Source: Pseudomonas sp. RIT-PI-r | Lineage (GTDB): Bacteria; Pseudomonadota; Gammaproteobacteria; Pseudomonadales; Pseudomonadaceae | Assembly (NCBI RefSeq): GCF_001297015.1 | Contig: NZ_LIGE01000015.1 | Span: forward strand, 62,001 to 126,000 | Direction of reading: 5' to 3' | DNA: 64,000 bases | In this document: positions 54,664 through 63,210 of the stretch, piece after piece | How the letters are laid out: each line of letters begins with the position of its first letter | How positions within the stretch are numbered: the first letter of the stretch is position 1 | Position numbers and translations under genes: made by a program | Notes under the pieces: model-generated | The model's database searches: none | What the model was told of the DNA's origin: nothing | The model's input: the letters and a program-made list of their open reading frames with translations, nothing else

Positions 54664-55605
54664 ATGGCCGATTCTGCTTTTTTCTGCACCCTGTCTCATG
54701 AAGGCGTTCTTGCGGTTCGCGGCTCGGATGCCGGGAAATTCCTGCAAGGCCAGTTGACCTGCAACCTCAATTATCTGAGTGACACAAAGGCCAGCCTTGG
54801 CGCGCGCTGCACGCAGAAAGGCCGGATGCAGTCGAGTTTCCGCATTCTGCTCGAAGGTGACGGCGTGGTGCTGGCGATGGCCAGCGAGTTGCTGGAACCA
54901 CAATTGGCGGACCTGAAAAAATACGCAGTCTTCTCCAAATCGAAACTGACCGACGAAAGTGCTGCCTGGATGCGCTTTGGTCTGGTGCAAGGCGATGCCG
55001 CCCTGAGCTGCCTCGGCCTGGATTTGCCGGTCGATACCGACAGCGTCGTGCGCCATGAAGGTCTGATCGCCATTCGTGTCTCGCCAGATCGCGCCGAACT
55101 CTGGGTGCCTGCCGATCAGGCAGACGCCATCAAATCCAGACTCGCCGTAACACTGCCGGAAGGCGAACTGAACCAATGGCTGCTGGGCCAGATCCGCGCC
55201 GGTATCGGTCAGGTCATGCCGAGCACCCGCGAACTGTTCATCCCACAGATGCTCAACCTGCAAGCCGTTGGCGGCGTGAGCTTCAAGAAAGGCTGCTACA
55301 CCGGCCAGGAAATCGTCGCGCGCATGCAGTACCTGGGCAAACTCAAGCGTCGTTTGTATCGCTTGAGCCTCGACACGGCTGATTTGCCGGAGCCCGGCAC
55401 ACCATTGTTCGCGCCGAGCCACAACAGCTCGATCGGCGAAGTGGTCCTGGCCGCCAACGCCGGTCAAAACATTGAACTCCTGGCGGTGCTGCAGGCCGAA
55501 GCTGCCGAATCGGGCGATCTGCACGTGGGTTCCCTCGAAGGCCCGGCGCTGCACTTGCTCGACCTGCCTTACGCACTGGATCGCGACCGCGAAATCCAGC
55601 GCTGA
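54664..55605 (+). CDS. ygfZ: Folate-binding protein YgfZ
   Basis: A 313-aa GcvT-like protein needed for certain Fe-S enzymes and tRNA modification in E. coli. The signature KGCYTGQEIVARMQ lies near residue 209. It diverges from sdhE across 150 bases. Confidence 0.93.
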   Translation: MADSAFFCTLSHEGVLAVRGSDAGKFLQGQLTCNLNYLSDTKASLGARCTQKGRMQSSFRILLEGDGVVLAMASELLEPQLADLKKYAVFSKSKLTDESAAWMRFGLVQGDAALSCLGLDLPVDTDSVVRHEGLIAIRVSPDRAELWVPADQADAIKSRLAVTLPEGELNQWLLGQIRAGIGQVMPSTRELFIPQMLNLQAVGGVSFKKGCYTGQEIVARMQYLGKLKRRLYRLSLDTADLPEPGTPLFAPSHNSSIGEVVLAANAGQNIELLAVLQAEAAESGDLHVGSLEGPALHLLDLPYALDRDREIQR

Positions 55606-55640
55606 TCGCAGCATTTGTTGCAACACCCTAGAGAGTCCAA

Positions 55641-56462
55641 ATGAGCGAACTGGCGGAAAAAGTCCAACAGGATTTGGTTGAGGCCATCGATAACGATGAC
55701 CTGGTTCTGCCCACGTTGCCGGAAGTGGCCCTGCAGATTCGCAAGGCCGCTGAAGACCCGGAAATCAGCGTCAGCGACCTGAGCAAAGTGATCGGCCGGG
55801 ACACGGCGTTATCGGCGCGCCTGATCAAAGTGGTCAACAGCCCGCTGCTGCGCGCCGCCCAGGAAGTTACCGACCTGCACACGGCCATCACCCGGCTGGG
55901 CATCAACTACAGCAGCAACCTGGCGATCGGTCTGGTGATGGAGCAGATTTTCCACGCCCGCTCCGAAGTGGTCGAACAGAAGATGCGCGAAGTCTGGCGC
56001 AAGAGCCTGGAAATTGCCGGGGTCAGTTATGCGCTGTGCCGCCGCTACACGCAGCTCAAACCCGATCAGGCAGCACTCGGCGGGCTGGTGCACCAGATCG
56101 GCGTGTTGCCGATTCTGACCTACGCAGAAGATCACTATGAGCTGCTGTCAGACCCGGTCAGCCTCAACCATGTGATCGATCACATTCATCCGTTGCTGGG
56201 CGACAAGCTCCTGCGCGTCTGGGAGTTTCCGGAACGTCTGGTGGAATTGCCGGGGCGCTATCAGGACTTCAAGCGCGACTCGACGGCCATTGATTACGTC
56301 GATCTGGTGCAGGTGGCGAGCCTGTATTGCCACAAGGACACTGATCATCCGTTTGCGCGGATCGATCCAATGACAGTTCCGGCGTTCCGCAAGCTTGGGA
56401 TCGATCAGGAGAACAAAGCGCTGTGTGAAGATCTGGAAGAGTCGCGGACGATGTTTTACTGA
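55641..56462 (+). CDS. HDOD domain signalling protein
   Basis: A 273-aa protein largely made of one HDOD domain (about residues 20-215: LPTLPEVALQIRKAAEDPE, then SPLLRAAQEVTDLHTAITR), without GGDEF or EAL parts. HDOD proteins act in c-di-GMP-linked or stress signalling; target unknown. It lies 35 bases after ygfZ. Confidence 0.87.
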   Translation: MSELAEKVQQDLVEAIDNDDLVLPTLPEVALQIRKAAEDPEISVSDLSKVIGRDTALSARLIKVVNSPLLRAAQEVTDLHTAITRLGINYSSNLAIGLVMEQIFHARSEVVEQKMREVWRKSLEIAGVSYALCRRYTQLKPDQAALGGLVHQIGVLPILTYAEDHYELLSDPVSLNHVIDHIHPLLGDKLLRVWEFPERLVELPGRYQDFKRDSTAIDYVDLVQVASLYCHKDTDHPFARIDPMTVPAFRKLGIDQENKALCEDLEESRTMFY

Positions 56463-56478
56463 TTCGAGACCTTATTGT

Positions 56479-56552
56479 GGCCATCGCGAGCAGGCTCACT
56501 CCTACAGGAGAACGTGTTCCAGTGTAGGAGTGAGCCTGCTCGCGATGAGGCC
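56479..56552. repeat. REP/REPIN inverted repeat, family B
   Basis: Facing CATCGCGAGCAGGCTCACTC and complement separated by a short GAGAACGTG-type spacer between convergent genes. Confidence 0.9.
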
Positions 56553-56569
56553 AACAAAAACACTGCAAG

Positions 56570-57955
56570 TCACCCGGCAATAAAACTGACCCGCACCTTC
56601 AACCCCGCCTGCTCGCCATCATGCAGACTGATCTGCGCCAGATGCGCCCGGCAAATCTCACCGACAATCGCCAATCCCAGCCCCGAACCCGCGACCTGCT
56701 GATTACGCCGGTAGAACCGTTCGAACACCCGATCGCGCTCTTCCAGCGGAATCCCCGGCCCGTCATCTTCGACCTCAAGCACCGCCGGCGCCGTCACGCG
56801 TAAAATCACATTGCCGCCCGGTGGCGTGTGCGCCAGCGCGTTGTCCACCAGATTGCTCAGCAACTCGTTCAGCAACGTCGGCTCACCGCGCAGCCAGACG
56901 GGTTCGTCCGCCTCCAGCGCCAGCGCCACCCCGCGCTTGTGCGCCAACGGCGCCATGGCCATGCCCAATTCTCGGGCCAACTGACTCAGATCGAGCAACT
57001 GCGCGCCACCCTCGGCGATCGCCCGGGCGCCGTTTTCGACTCGCGCCAGCGACAGCAACTGATTGGCCAGATGGGTCAGGCGATCAGTGCTTTGTGCCGA
57101 AGACTCCAGCGTCGAGCGCCAGACTTCGGCATCGTTGGAGCGCAGGCCCAACTCAAGCCGCGCCTTCAGCGCTGCCAAAGGCGTACGCAACTCATGGGCC
57201 GCATCGGCAATGAACTGCGCCTGCCGTTCGAACTGCCCGCGCAAGCGCTCGGTGAAATGATTGAGTCCACGGACCAACGGCCACAGCTCATGCTGCACTT
57301 CAACCAATGGCAGCGGCCGCAAGTCGTCGGGCTGACGCTCTTCCACCGCTGTACGCAAGCGCTCCAACGGGCGCAAAGCCGCACTGACCGCGAACCACAC
57401 CAACAGCAACGCACCGATCGCCAACATACCCAATCGCAGCAAGGTATCGGCCGCCAGACTGCGCGCCATGCTTACCCGAGCCTCATCGGTTTCGGCGACG
57501 CGGATTTCCGCCATGCCGTTCATGTTCGGTTCGGTCACCGCCTTGAGCAGGCTGACCACACGCACGTTTTGCCCTTTGTAGGTGGCGTTGTAGAAGCGCG
57601 CCAACGCGGGATAACTGTCCGTGCGCGGCGTCCCCGGCGGCGGGCCGGGCAGGTTTTCGTAGCCGGAAATCAGCTTCTGATGGATGTCATTGACCTGATA
57701 GTAAATCCGCCCGGCGCTGTCGTAAGCGAAGGTGTCGAGTGCGACGTAAGGCACATCGGCACTCAATGTGCCGTCACGTTGCGACAGACCTGCAGCGATG
57801 GTCCGCGCCGAGGCCAGCAACGTGCGGTCATACGCAGTGTCGGCGGCTTCGCGACCATTCCAGTAAGCACTCAAACCACTGGCGAGCATCAACACCACCA
57901 GCAATAACGCGAGGTTCCACAGCAAGCGCCAGCGCAGGCTGCTGGGCTTATGCAT
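56570..57955 (-). CDS. tctE: Sensor histidine kinase, TctE-like
   Basis: A 461-aa kinase with two membrane segments (about residues 12-30 and 165-190), a periplasmic sensor between, a HAMP-like linker, H-box DAAHELRTPLAAL (His near 252), N-box NELLSNLVDNALAH and G-box DDGPGIPLEERD. It overlaps tctD by 8 bases (57948-57955). Context next to a tricarboxylate porin and tctCBA supports a role in citrate/tricarboxylate sensing. Confidence 0.87.
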   Translation of the reverse strand: MHKPSSLRWRLLWNLALLLVVLMLASGLSAYWNGREAADTAYDRTLLASARTIAAGLSQRDGTLSADVPYVALDTFAYDSAGRIYYQVNDIHQKLISGYENLPGPPPGTPRTDSYPALARFYNATYKGQNVRVVSLLKAVTEPNMNGMAEIRVAETDEARVSMARSLAADTLLRLGMLAIGALLLVWFAVSAALRPLERLRTAVEERQPDDLRPLPLVEVQHELWPLVRGLNHFTERLRGQFERQAQFIADAAHELRTPLAALKARLELGLRSNDAEVWRSTLESSAQSTDRLTHLANQLLSLARVENGARAIAEGGAQLLDLSQLARELGMAMAPLAHKRGVALALEADEPVWLRGEPTLLNELLSNLVDNALAHTPPGGNVILRVTAPAVLEVEDDGPGIPLEERDRVFERFYRRNQQVAGSGLGLAIVGEICRAHLAQISLHDGEQAGLKVRVSFIAG

Positions 57956-58619
57956 CGCGGCTTTCCAGCAGGTAACCGAGGCCGCGGAAGGTCACGATCG
58001 CCACTGGTTGACCGTCGAGTTTCTTGCGCAAGCGATGCACGTAGATTTCGATGGCGTCGGGACTGGCCTCTTCGTCGAGGCCAAACACCTGCGCGGCCAA
58101 TTGTTCCTTGCTCATCACCCGTCCTGGCCGGGCGATCAGCGCTTCCAGCACCGCTTGCTCGCGTGAGGTCAACGTCAGTAATTCTTCGCCGAGGGTGAAG
58201 CGTCGGGTATCGAGGTCATAGGCGAGTACGCCACAGCGCTGCTGACGCTCGCCGCCGAGCACGCTGCGACGCAACAGGGCTTTGACCCGCGCTTCCAGTT
58301 CCGTCAGTTCGAATGGTTTGGCGAGGTAATCATCGGCACCGAGATTGAGACCATGGACGCGATCCTTCACATCACTGCGCGCGGTGAGCATCAGCACCGG
58401 CAGATTTTTTCCTCGAGCGCGCAACCGCGCCAGCACTTCAAAACCGTCCATGCGCGGCAGGCCGACATCGAGAATCGCCACGGCGTATTCCTCGCTGCTC
58501 AAGGCCAGGTCGGCGGCTACGCCATCGTGCAACACATCCACGGTCAGACCGGTGCTCTTGAGCGCCTGGGCGACGCTTTCGGCCAGTTGCAGATGGTCTT
58601 CGACGAGCAGAACACGCAT
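57948..58619 (-). CDS. tctD: Response regulator, TctD-like
   Basis: A 223-aa OmpR-family regulator with a receiver domain (phospho-Asp in AILDVGLPRMDG, near residue 51; Lys in YLAKPFE) and a C-terminal winged helix (about 130-220). It is cotranscribed with the kinase and divergent from the OpdH-like porin. The tandem 11-mers at 58707-58739 are its likely binding site. Confidence 0.9.
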   Translation of the reverse strand: MRVLLVEDHLQLAESVAQALKSTGLTVDVLHDGVAADLALSSEEYAVAILDVGLPRMDGFEVLARLRARGKNLPVLMLTARSDVKDRVHGLNLGADDYLAKPFELTELEARVKALLRRSVLGGERQQRCGVLAYDLDTRRFTLGEELLTLTSREQAVLEALIARPGRVMSKEQLAAQVFGLDEEASPDAIEIYVHRLRKKLDGQPVAIVTFRGLGYLLESRDA

Positions 58620-58706
58620 GGATTTTTACCTCGTTCAGGGATGGCCGACGCCACGCTTTGCCGCGGAGTTTACAGCCGCAACCGCCGCTGTGAAGCCCGA
58701 AAACCG

Positions 58707-58739
58707 TGAAAGTCAGCTGAAAGGTTAGTGAAAGGTTAG
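58707..58739. promoter_or_regulatory. Three tandem 11-bp repeats, likely TctD operator
   Basis: TGAAAGTCAGC (58707-58717), TGAAAGGTTAG (58718-58728) and TGAAAGGTTAG (58729-58739), with a further GGTTAG at 58742. One-helical-turn spacing is typical for OmpR-family sites. Confidence 0.6.
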
Positions 58740-58855
58740 CCGGTTAGAGTCGGCCCACGGACAGTCCCGACTGCCGTCGCTGCTGCCACACAGCGCTACG
58801 AAAAACGCCACGAAGCGTTTTCGACCAATAAGAACAATAAACGGAGTACACCCGC

Positions 58856-60148
58856 ATGCTGTCCATGCAGCCTCAGGCTTCCACGCCTGTCCGCCCTTCC
58901 CGTTTCAGCCACACCGCCCTCGCCAGTGCCGCCGCCCTTGCCGGTTTTTCACCGCTGAGTTTTGCCGACTTCATTGAAGACAGCAGCGCCACCTTCGAAA
59001 CCCGCAACATGTATTTCAACCGCGACTTTCGCGATGGCACCAGCGCGCAGCAATCCAAGCGTGACGAATGGGCCCAGGGTTTCATGCTCAATCTGCAATC
59101 GGGTTACACCGACGGCACCGTGGGGTTCGGTGTCGATGCGTTGGGCATGCTCGGCGTCAAGCTTGATTCGAGTCCGGACCGCACCGGCACCGGCCTGCTG
59201 CCAACCCACGACGACGGGCGCGCGGCGGATGAGTACTCCAAAGTCGGCCTGACCGGCAAAGTGAAAATATCTGCCACAGAACTTAAAATAGGCAGCCTGA
59301 TTCCTGAACTGCCGATCCTCAAACCCAACGACGGGCGCATCCTGCCGCGGACCTTTGAAGGCGGTTTGCTGACCTCCAAAGAGATCAAGAACCTGACCTT
59401 CACCGGTGGTCGACTGGAGAAAGCCAAGGATCGCGACAGCACCGATTTCGAGGACATCGCCCTCAACAACAAGAACAGCCGTTTCGCTGGCACCGCCGCC
59501 GGCAAGCACTTCGATTTTGGCGGCGTCGACTACAAGTTCACCGACAAGATCACCGGCAGTTACCACTTCGCCCAACTCGACGAAGTCTACAACCAGCACT
59601 TCTTCGGCCTGGTCGCCTCGCGGCCGATGGGCCCGGGCACGTTTGCCACCGATCTGCGTTTTGCCGTCAGCGATGACCAAGGCGCAGCCCGTGGCGGCGA
59701 GATCGACAACCGCTCGCTCAACGGTCTGGTCAGCTACGCGCTGAGCGGGCACAAGTTCAGCGCCGGTTATCAGCACATGTCTGGCGACAGCGCTTTCCCT
59801 TACGTCGATGGCAGCGACCCGTATCTGGTCAACTTCGTGCAGATTAACGACTTCGCCGGCGCCGAAGAACGCTCCTGGCAGGCTCGCTACGACTTCGACT
59901 TCGCCAAACTCGGCATTCCAGGCCTGAGCTTCATGAGTCGTTACCTGAGCGGTGACAACATCAAGCTCAAGAACGGTGAAGAAGGCAAAGAGTGGGAACG
60001 CAACACCGAGATCAAATATGTAGTACAAAGCGGCGCCTTGAAGGATGTCGCCGTGCGTTTGCGTAATGCCACTTACCGCTCCAATTACTCGGCTCGCGAT
60101 GCAGACGAAGTGCGTTTGCTGGTGAGCTACAGCGTTGCCCTTTGGTAA
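58856..60148 (+). CDS. OprD-family porin, OpdH-like
   Basis: A 430-aa outer-membrane protein with an extended N-region and signal (TALASAAALAGFSPLSFA), then beta-strand-rich sequence beginning FIEDSSATFETRNMYFNRDF, the OprD-family N-terminus. GGAG 9 bases before the ATG supports the start. The position ahead of tctCBA suggests tricarboxylate uptake (OpdH), by inference. Confidence 0.87.
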   Translation: MLSMQPQASTPVRPSRFSHTALASAAALAGFSPLSFADFIEDSSATFETRNMYFNRDFRDGTSAQQSKRDEWAQGFMLNLQSGYTDGTVGFGVDALGMLGVKLDSSPDRTGTGLLPTHDDGRAADEYSKVGLTGKVKISATELKIGSLIPELPILKPNDGRILPRTFEGGLLTSKEIKNLTFTGGRLEKAKDRDSTDFEDIALNNKNSRFAGTAAGKHFDFGGVDYKFTDKITGSYHFAQLDEVYNQHFFGLVASRPMGPGTFATDLRFAVSDDQGAARGGEIDNRSLNGLVSYALSGHKFSAGYQHMSGDSAFPYVDGSDPYLVNFVQINDFAGAEERSWQARYDFDFAKLGIPGLSFMSRYLSGDNIKLKNGEEGKEWERNTEIKYVVQSGALKDVAVRLRNATYRSNYSARDADEVRLLVSYSVALW

Positions 60149-60201
60149 ATGCCCGTAAGTGAAAAACACGTCGAATAACAACAATGCCCGTGGAGAATCG
60201 A

Positions 60202-61179
60202 ATGAACCTGTCACTGCGTAAAGTTGCACTGGCCGCCAGTTGCATCCTGTTTGCCGGCCAACTGATGGCTGAACCGAAACGTCCGGAATGTATCGCCCCG
60301 GCGTCCCCCGGCGGTGGTTTCGACCTGACCTGCAAACTGGTGCAGAGCGCACTGGTCAACCAGAAGCTGCTGAGCAAACCGATGCGCGTCACCTACATGC
60401 CCGGCGGTGTCGGCGCGGTAGCCTACAACGCCGTGGTCGCGCAGCGCCCTGCCGATGCCGGCACGCTGGTCGCATGGTCGAGCGGTTCGTTGCTGAACCT
60501 GGCCCAAGGCAAGTTCGGTCGCTTCGATGAAACCAACGTGCGCTGGCTGGCGGCGGTCGGCACCAGCTACGGCGCCATCGCGGTGAAAAGCGATTCGCCC
60601 TACAAGACCCTCGACGATCTCGTTCAAGCGCTGAAGAAAGATCCAAGCTCGGTGGTGATCGGTTCCGGCGGCACCGTCGGCAGCCAGGACTGGATGCAAA
60701 CCGCACTGATCGCCAAGGCTGCCGGGATCAACCCGCGTGACCTGCGTTACGTCGCCCTCGAAGGCGGCGGCGAAATCGCCACCGCCCTGCTCGGTGGCCA
60801 CATCCAGGTCGGCAGTACCGACATCTCCGACTCCATGCCGCACATCCAGAGCGGTGACATGCGTCTGCTCGCGGTGTTCGCCGACAAGCGTCTCGACGAG
60901 CCGGAAATGAAAGACATTCCGACCGCTCGCGAGCAAGGCTACGACATCGTCTGGCCGGTGGTTCGCGGTTTCTACCTCGGGCCAAAAGTCAGCGATGAAG
61001 ACTACGCCTGGTGGAAAGACTCGTTCGACAAACTGCTGGCCTCCGATGAGTTCGCCAAGCTGCGCGATCAGCGTGAACTGTTCCCGTTCGCCATGACCGG
61101 CCCGGAACTGGACACCTACGTGAAGAAGCAGGTCGCGGACTACAAAGTGCTGGCCAAAGAGTTCGGCCTGATCCAGTGA
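60202..61179 (+). CDS. tctC: Tricarboxylate transporter substrate-binding protein
   Basis: A 325-aa periplasmic receptor of the TctC family with a signal peptide (VALAASCILFAGQLMA). The ligand-binding segments ASPGGGFDLTCKLV and MPGGVGAVAYNAV are present. It starts 54 bases after the porin gene and feeds the TctAB permease. Confidence 0.92.
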   Translation: MNLSLRKVALAASCILFAGQLMAEPKRPECIAPASPGGGFDLTCKLVQSALVNQKLLSKPMRVTYMPGGVGAVAYNAVVAQRPADAGTLVAWSSGSLLNLAQGKFGRFDETNVRWLAAVGTSYGAIAVKSDSPYKTLDDLVQALKKDPSSVVIGSGGTVGSQDWMQTALIAKAAGINPRDLRYVALEGGGEIATALLGGHIQVGSTDISDSMPHIQSGDMRLLAVFADKRLDEPEMKDIPTAREQGYDIVWPVVRGFYLGPKVSDEDYAWWKDSFDKLLASDEFAKLRDQRELFPFAMTGPELDTYVKKQVADYKVLAKEFGLIQ

Positions 61180-61235
61180 TCGTCTCTGTCTAGCGGCTGC
61201 GTTCCCGGTTACGGGGACGCGGCACAGGAGCTCCC

Positions 61236-61694
61236 ATGCTTATTCAACGCATTTTCGCCTCCGTGCTGTTGCTGGTTTGCGCCGGTCTGGCACTGATGGC
61301 GTGGCCGTACCAAGCGGCTTTTTCCTACGAACCGGTGGGCCCGCGCGCCTTCCCTCTGCTGATGCTCGGCCTGATGGGCGCGGCGCTGCTGTACATGGTG
61401 TTCCGCCCGGCGCCGATCAAACACAGTGAAGACGAGCCGCCACTGGATCGCGAAACCCTGACCAAGATTGCTATCTGCGTCGCACTGCTGCTGGTGTTCG
61501 CCGGCCTCTTCGAACCGCTGGGTTTCATCCTCAGCAGCATCCTCATCGGCATTCCGATGGCGCGTCTGTATGGCGGTCGCTGGATGCCGAGCATCGTGGT
61601 GACCACGCTGATGGCCATTGGTCTGTACCTGCTGTTCGACCGCGTGATGGAAGTCCCGCTGCCCCTTGGCCTGCTCGACGTGCTGGAGAACTGA
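61236..61694 (+). CDS. tctB: Tripartite tricarboxylate transporter TctB subunit
   Basis: A 152-aa small membrane subunit with four segments and the sequence MLIQRIFASVLLLVCAGLAL at the N-terminus. It is followed immediately by tctA, one base after its stop. Confidence 0.9.
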   Translation: MLIQRIFASVLLLVCAGLALMAWPYQAAFSYEPVGPRAFPLLMLGLMGAALLYMVFRPAPIKHSEDEPPLDRETLTKIAICVALLLVFAGLFEPLGFILSSILIGIPMARLYGGRWMPSIVVTTLMAIGLYLLFDRVMEVPLPLGLLDVLEN

Positions 61695-61695
61695 T

Positions 61696-63210
61696 ATGGA
61701 TACCCTCGGTTATTTGGGTCAAGGCTTCGGCGTCGCGCTGAGCCCGTACAACCTGGTCACGGCTCTGACCGGCACGCTGATCGGCACCGTCGTCGGCCTG
61801 CTCCCGGGCCTCGGCCCGATCAATGGCGTGGCGTTGTTGATCCCGATCGCATTCGCTCTCGGCCTGCCGCCGGAATCGGCGTTGATTCTGCTCGCGGCGG
61901 TGTATCTGGGCTGCGAATACGGCGGTCGGATCAGCTCGATCCTGCTGAACATTCCGGGCGAAGCATCGACCGTGATGACCACCCTCGACGGTTACCCGAT
62001 GGCCCGTAAAGGTATGGCCGGTGTGGCGCTGTCGCTGTCGGCGTGGAGTTCTTTCATCGGCGCGTTTATCGCCACCTGCGGCATGGTGCTGTTCGCCCCG
62101 CTGCTGGCGAAATGGGCGATTGCTTTCGGGCCGGCGGAATACTTCGTGCTGATGGTGTTTGCGATTGTCTGCCTCGGCGGCATGGCCGGGGATCGACCGT
62201 TGAAGACGTTTATCGCGGCGTTGATCGGCCTGTTCCTGTCGAGCGTCGGCATTGACGCCAACAGCGGCGTTTACCGCTTTACCGGCGACAACATCCACCT
62301 GACTGATGGCATTCAATTCGTTGTGCTGGTGCTCGGTCTGTTCTCGGTCAGTGAGATTCTGTTGCTGCTGGAGAAAACCCATCGCGGCCAGGAAGCGGTG
62401 AAAGCTACCGGGCGGATGATGTTCAACTTCAAGGAAGCGTCTTCGGTGTTCGTGGTGAACATCCGTTGCGGCCTGCTCGGATTCATCATGGGCGTCTTGC
62501 CGGGTGCCGGCGCGACGCTGGCCAGCGCCGTGGCTTACATGACCGAAAAACGCATCGCCGGTGCCAGCGGCAAATTCGGTCAGGGTGATGCCCGTGGCCT
62601 CGCCGCTCCGGAAACGGCCATCGGTGCTTCGGCCTGTGGTGCGTTGGTGCCAATGCTGACGCTGGGCGTGCCAGGTTCGGGCACCACGGCGGTGATGATC
62701 GGCGCGCTGTCGCTGTACAACATCACCCCGGGCCCGCTGCTGTTCCAGCAACAACCGGACATCGTCTGGGGCCTGATCGCGTCGTTGTTCATCGCCAACA
62801 TCATGCTGGTGATCCTCAACATTCCGATGATCCGCATCTTCACCCGCATCCTCGCCGTGCCGAACTGGGCGCTGGTGCCAGTGATTGCGATCATCACCGG
62901 GATCGGCGTTTACGCGGTACACGCGACCACGTTCGACCTGTTCCTGATGGTCGGTATCGGCATCTTCGGTTACATCCTGCGCAAGCTCGACTTCCCGTTG
63001 TCGCCGGTATTGCTGGGCTTCATCCTCGGCGGTCTGATGGAGCAGAACCTGCGTCGTGCGCTGTCGATTTCCAACGGTGCGCTGGAAATCCTCTGGTCTA
63101 GCCCGATCACCTTCGGTGTCTGGGTGCTGACCGCGTTGATGCTGGCCTTCCCGCTGATTCGCATCTGGCGCAAACGTTCGGTCGCGCGTCGCGCCATTGC
63201 CGATGTTTGA
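61696..63210 (+). CDS. tctA: Tripartite tricarboxylate transporter TctA subunit
   Basis: A 504-aa polytopic permease of the TctA family with conserved GLLPGLGPINGVALL (about residues 33-47) and GVLPGAGATLASAVAY (about 264-279). The ATG at 61696 lies directly after the tctB stop. Its end overlaps the start of the AbrB-like gene by 8 bases. Confidence 0.94.
   Translation: MDTLGYLGQGFGVALSPYNLVTALTGTLIGTVVGLLPGLGPINGVALLIPIAFALGLPPESALILLAAVYLGCEYGGRISSILLNIPGEASTVMTTLDGYPMARKGMAGVALSLSAWSSFIGAFIATCGMVLFAPLLAKWAIAFGPAEYFVLMVFAIVCLGGMAGDRPLKTFIAALIGLFLSSVGIDANSGVYRFTGDNIHLTDGIQFVVLVLGLFSVSEILLLLEKTHRGQEAVKATGRMMFNFKEASSVFVVNIRCGLLGFIMGVLPGAGATLASAVAYMTEKRIAGASGKFGQGDARGLAAPETAIGASACGALVPMLTLGVPGSGTTAVMIGALSLYNITPGPLLFQQQPDIVWGLIASLFIANIMLVILNIPMIRIFTRILAVPNWALVPVIAIITGIGVYAVHATTFDLFLMVGIGIFGYILRKLDFPLSPVLLGFILGGLMEQNLRRALSISNGALEILWSSPITFGVWVLTALMLAFPLIRIWRKRSVARRAIADV

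Noticed and set aside
61543..62922. Antisense open frame across tctB-tctA
   Set aside because: Rich in Arg/His/Gln without hydrophobic core, typical shadow product.
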